From positions 1,054,001 to 1,118,000 of the forward strand of contig CAWGLZ010000006.1 of NCBI GenBank assembly GCA_963823535.1: DNA of 64,000 nucleotides. Direction: 5' to 3'. Shown here in pieces: positions 60,969 to 64,000 of this stretch. Origin of the DNA: RPQJ01 sp963823535 (lineage in GTDB: Bacteria; Pseudomonadota; Gammaproteobacteria; Steroidobacterales; Steroidobacteraceae). The notes under the pieces were generated by a model. That model had not been told where the DNA came from and searched no databases. It saw nothing but the letters and a program-made list of their open reading frames with translations. The position numbers and the translations under genes are program-made. Within the stretch, counting starts at the first letter, position 1. Every line of letters starts with the position of its first letter.

Positions 60969-61680
60969 AGGCGAGATCCCACACGTCGTGGCCCAGTCGC
61001 TGGCCGCGCTGCTCGAAGCGGGTCACCGGCCGGCTCTCCGGACGCGGCACGAATCCGCCGTCGGCGGACTCGTTCCTGAGGGCAGGGCAGGCGGTGCCCA
61101 CCTCCAGCATCTGTTCCGCATAAGACTGCCAGTCCGTTGCCATGCGGAACACGCCCGCGGGCCGCAGGCGACTCGCGACCAGTGCCACGAACTCCGGCTG
61201 GACGATGCGCCGCTTGTGGTGGCGCTTCTTCGGCCAGGGATCCGGGAAGTACAGGAGCACTTCGTCGAGCGAGGCCGCGGGGATGCAATGCTCCAGCACT
61301 TCCACCGCATCGCGGCAGATCACCCGCAGGTTGGCGAGGCCTCGTTCATGCGCGCGCAGCATGAGGTGGCCGACGCCCGGGCGGTGCACCTCGATGCCGA
61401 CGAAGTCGCGCCCGGGCCCGGCCGAGGCCAGGGCGACGAGTGATTCGCCATTGCCGAAGCCGATCTCGAGCGTGCGCGGCGCATCGCGGCCGAAGATCGC
61501 GGCCAGATCCAGCGGCTCGTCGCGGGTCTCGAGGCCGTATCGGGGCCAGAGTTCGTGCCAGGCGCGCTCCTGCGCCGCAGTCATCCGCCCGGCGCGCACC
61601 ACGAAGCTGCGCACGGACCGACGCGGTGTGACGCTGTGGCCGACATTGACGGAAATTTCCAGGTCGTCTGGCATCGGCAT
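60955..61680 (-). CDS. trmB: tRNA (guanine46-N7)-methyltransferase
   Basis: 241 aa. SAM motif 'TLEIGFGNGESLV', 'DFVGIEVHRPGVG', and the diagnostic 'LYFPDPWPKKRHHKRRIVQPEF', then 'ATDWQSYAEQM'. It makes m7G46 in the variable loop of tRNAs. Start at 61680 gives a short leader 'MPMPDD'; the second Met is equally possible. Confidence 0.97.
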   Translation of the reverse strand: MPMPDDLEISVNVGHSVTPRRSVRSFVVRAGRMTAAQERAWHELWPRYGLETRDEPLDLAAIFGRDAPRTLEIGFGNGESLVALASAGPGRDFVGIEVHRPGVGHLMLRAHERGLANLRVICRDAVEVLEHCIPAASLDEVLLYFPDPWPKKRHHKRRIVQPEFVALVASRLRPAGVFRMATDWQSYAEQMLEVGTACPALRNESADGGFVPRPESRPVTRFEQRGQRLGHDVWDLAFRRP

Positions 61681-61757
61681 CGCGGCGGGGCTAAAGTGAC
61701 GCAGGCGGGGGACTGTCTACAACCAATGATACGGCGCGGGCGTGCGTCGAGGAGCAA

Positions 61758-62366
61758 ATGATGGCCAGTTCGGGAGGACTTCTGTCGCGCGTGGGTGCGG
61801 ATGCCCAGGCGCTGTGCAAGCGTACGTGGTGGGTATTCCTGGTCGGCGGCATCGCGTCCGTCATCTTCGGCGTGCTCGCGTTCGTGAACCCCGGCATCGC
61901 GCTGCTCGTACTGGCGATGTTCTTCGCCGCGGCGGTGCTGGTGGACGGGGTGTTCAGCATCATCGGCTCGATCCAGAACCGTGAGAAGGACGGCTGGTGG
62001 ATCATGCTGCTGATCGGCATCCTGGGTCTCGTGGTCGGCGGATTCGCGCTGTTGAATCCGCCGGTGAGCATGATGGCGTTCATCTACCTGGTGGCATTCC
62101 AGGCCATCCTGCTCGGCGCATTCATCGTCATGCTGGGCTACAAGGTCCGCCAGGCGACCAGCCGCGAGTGGATTCTCTACGTCACGGGCGCGTTGTCGAT
62201 CCTCTTCGGCGTCCTCGTGCTGGTGAATCCTGCAGCAGGCAGCCTGTCGATCATCTACCTGATCGCCTCGTGGGCGATCGTGATCGGCGCGTTCAAGATC
62301 TTCTTCGGATTCAAGGTGAAGAACCTTCCGGAACGCGTCGGGGACCGGATCGCCGGCCTGCGCTGA
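61758..62366 (+). CDS. HdeD family membrane protein (DUF308)
   Basis: 202 aa with six membrane segments in three repeats of about 30 residues: 'WWVFLVGGIASVIFGVLAFVNPGIALL', 'WWIMLLIGILGLVVGGFALLNPPVSM' and 'WILYVTGALSILFGVLVLVNPAAGSL' in outline. This is the HdeD pattern, linked to acid resistance in E. coli, though many homologues have other roles. GGAG 5 nt upstream supports ATG 61758. Confidence 0.92.
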   Translation: MMASSGGLLSRVGADAQALCKRTWWVFLVGGIASVIFGVLAFVNPGIALLVLAMFFAAAVLVDGVFSIIGSIQNREKDGWWIMLLIGILGLVVGGFALLNPPVSMMAFIYLVAFQAILLGAFIVMLGYKVRQATSREWILYVTGALSILFGVLVLVNPAAGSLSIIYLIASWAIVIGAFKIFFGFKVKNLPERVGDRIAGLR

Positions 62367-62413
62367 GAAATACCGATCGCGCCCGGTGCCCGCAGGCCCG
62401 GGCGCGATCCGTT

Positions 62414-64000
62414 TCAGGCGTTGCGGCCCGCGATCCGGCCGCCGAGCAGGCACCCGCCGAGGAACGTGCCCTCGAGTCCGCGCTTGCCGTTCATTCCGCC
62501 TCCGCCGAAGCCGGCCGATTCCCCTGCCGCGTACAGGCCCGGGATCGGGGTGCCCTGGCGGTCGAGCACCCGGCTCGACAGGTCGGTCTGCAGCCCGCCC
62601 ATGCTCTTGCGGCTGATGATGAACTCGCGGATGGCCAAAAGCGGGCCTGCCTTGGGATCCAGGATCTTCTGGAAACGGCAGGTGCGCAGCCGGTCGCCGA
62701 CCCAGCGCCGTGCAAACTCGATGCGACGCAGCTGCTCGTCGTTGTGGAAGCGAGGCCCGGCGTCGATGCGCTCGTCGTAACGGGCCGCGGCTTCGGCGAC
62801 GGCAGGGAGCATCACGGAGCCGTCGCCCACGAGCGCGTTCATCCTCTCGACCAGCGCGGGCAGCGTGTCCGCCACCACGAAATCCGGGCAGTTCCGCGTC
62901 ACTTCGTCGTAGAGCCAGCGGTTGCCGCGCAGGATGTCGCGTGCGACGGCCAGCCGCTTCTTTTCCCGGAACGCCGGATTGAACTCGCCGCCCGAGATCG
63001 CCAGCTCCTTGAGTGCAATGCGACGGTTCAGCAGCTGCCAGGAATAGCCGCGTTCCTGCCGGCAGATCTGCGCCACCAGGTCGTGCGTGTCGTAGCCGGT
63101 GACGAGCGGCATGGGTCCGATGCGCTCGCCGCGCCAGTTGAGCCACAGGGCGGACTTCGGCGGCACCAGCGACAGCCCGTGCGCGGGTTTGCGCGGTTTC
63201 CAGTGGTGCACGCCGGCGGCGTAGTTCCACTGCCAGTCGAGGTGCGTCACGTTTGCGCCGAGCGCGGCCGCCGCGTCGTGCAGCCGTCCGTCCGCGTACT
63301 TGTGCGAACCGTTCAGCAGGGTTTCGGGCGGGCGGCTCCAGTCCGGCGACCAGTGCTGCCGGACCCGCGCCAGGTCGCCATTGATGCCACCGGAGGCGAT
63401 CACCACCGACTCGGCCTCAACGTCGAACTCCGCGCCATCGTCCTCCCGCACGCCACGACATCCCGTGACGCGGCCGTTGGTCGTCACGAGCGACTCGACC
63501 CGATGGCCGAAGCGCAGTTCGAGCAGGTCCCGCCGGGGGTGAGACAGCAGGTGCCGGTTCAGGACGACAGCCAGTTCGTGTCCGGTTCCCCAGACGATGT
63601 GCCAGCGCGGCACGGAGTTGCCGGGCGTGTGCAGGCCGCGTTCCACCCAGAGCGGCATGGGCATGAACTGCACGCCGATTCCGCGCAGCCAGTCGAAGAT
63701 CTCCTCGTTGGCCCGATGTACGTACGCCTCGGCCCAGGCGCGCGGCCAGTGGTCTCCGCTGCCGAACTCGGCGAACGAATGCCAGTCCCGCAGGCCCTGC
63801 TCGGCGCCGTCCCGTATGCCGTAGCGGCGCTGCAGCGGCGTTCCGGCGAACCAGATGCCGCCGAAGCTCTCCTTGGCGAGTGCGCCCATGTTCTCCTCGA
63901 CGTCGCGGTCGAGCACCAGCACGCGCCGCCCACGCTCCAGCAGTTCGACGGCGGCGGCCACGCCGGCGATGCCGGCGCCGATCACGATCACGTCGTGCAT
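62414..64000 (-). CDS. FAD-binding dehydrogenase (fumarate reductase/KstD-like flavoprotein)
   Basis: 528 aa; the ATG coincides with the last base of the window, so upstream sequence and possible earlier starts cannot be seen. FAD motif 'VIVIGAGIAGVAAAVELLERG', then 'VVIASGGINGDLARVRQHW', and the C-terminal 'IPGLYAAGESAGFGGGGMNGKRGLEG' that closes the flavin site. It belongs to the succinate dehydrogenase/fumarate reductase flavoprotein group that includes ketosteroid dehydrogenases; the substrate is unknown. Confidence 0.88.
   Translation of the reverse strand: MHDVIVIGAGIAGVAAAVELLERGRRVLVLDRDVEENMGALAKESFGGIWFAGTPLQRRYGIRDGAEQGLRDWHSFAEFGSGDHWPRAWAEAYVHRANEEIFDWLRGIGVQFMPMPLWVERGLHTPGNSVPRWHIVWGTGHELAVVLNRHLLSHPRRDLLELRFGHRVESLVTTNGRVTGCRGVREDDGAEFDVEAESVVIASGGINGDLARVRQHWSPDWSRPPETLLNGSHKYADGRLHDAAAALGANVTHLDWQWNYAAGVHHWKPRKPAHGLSLVPPKSALWLNWRGERIGPMPLVTGYDTHDLVAQICRQERGYSWQLLNRRIALKELAISGGEFNPAFREKKRLAVARDILRGNRWLYDEVTRNCPDFVVADTLPALVERMNALVGDGSVMLPAVAEAAARYDERIDAGPRFHNDEQLRRIEFARRWVGDRLRTCRFQKILDPKAGPLLAIREFIISRKSMGGLQTDLSSRVLDRQGTPIPGLYAAGESAGFGGGGMNGKRGLEGTFLGGCLLGGRIAGRNA

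Overview
The window is GC-rich, densely packed bacterial chromosome. It most likely comes from a gammaproteobacterium outside the Enterobacterales, of the Steroidobacter/Nevskia/Xanthomonas type. The placement is inferred from gene order shared with Escherichia coli (rsmD divergent from ftsY-ftsE-ftsX-rpoH; rpmB-rpmG-mutM; coaBC-dut; pyrE), from TamA, RpoH and TPR-sulfotransferase proteins, from two TonB-dependent receptors, and from a PEP-CTERM protein. No rRNA, tRNA, CRISPR array, insertion sequence or prophage was seen.

Layout. 1-3.9 kb (minus strand): tamA (runs off the edge), an NRDE protein, DUF4126 and TSUP membrane proteins, nudC. 4.0-5.3 kb: a divergent pair of genes resembling the two halves of the FlhDC master regulator, separated by two identical palindromes. 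5.4-9.4 kb: a YadGH-type ABC exporter, a YedK-type SRAP protein, a lipoprotein and a sulfotransferase. 9.5-17.3 kb: a second sulfotransferase, an EF-G-like GTPase, a receiver-domain membrane protein, a YheT-like hydrolase, an FGGY kinase and a glycerophosphodiesterase. 17.5-23.9 kb: an orphan 83-aa gene behind a sigma-54-like promoter, an SLC13/RCK transporter with a terminator in its leader region, a SIMPL protein, glutaryl-CoA dehydrogenase, a histone-deacetylase-like hydrolase and an OmpA-like lipoprotein.

24-32.7 kb: the conserved rpoH-ftsX-ftsE-ftsY block. rpoH is preceded by a near-perfect CIRCE (HrcA) operator overlapping its predicted promoter. A PEP-CTERM SGNH hydrolase with a sigma-54-like promoter sits between ftsY and rsmD; coaD, ggt and radC follow. 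32.7-39.8 kb is accessory: an antitoxin remnant, a CadC/TPR-type regulator, a TonB receptor, a probable beta-helix protein and a secreted protein, placed between radC and rpmB. 40.2-47 kb returns to housekeeping genes: rpmB, rpmG, mutM, coaBC, dut, pyrE, xthA and an AmpG-like carrier.

47.9-58 kb is a minus-strand catabolic block: TPR-sulfotransferase, TonB receptor, choline-monooxygenase-like Rieske oxygenase, GcvT/DmdA-like folate methyltransferase and two phytoene-desaturase-like FAD enzymes. Together they suggest uptake and oxidative demethylation of a methylated organic compound (inference). 58-64 kb holds an exported amidohydrolase, a small Rieske protein, DUF6763, MarC, trmB, HdeD and a flavoprotein dehydrogenase at the edge.

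The best candidates for new biology are the FlhC-like/tandem-FlhD-like pair with its twin operators, the HrcA operator on rpoH, the possible attenuator or small RNA ahead of the SLC13 gene, and the 48-58 kb catabolic block.
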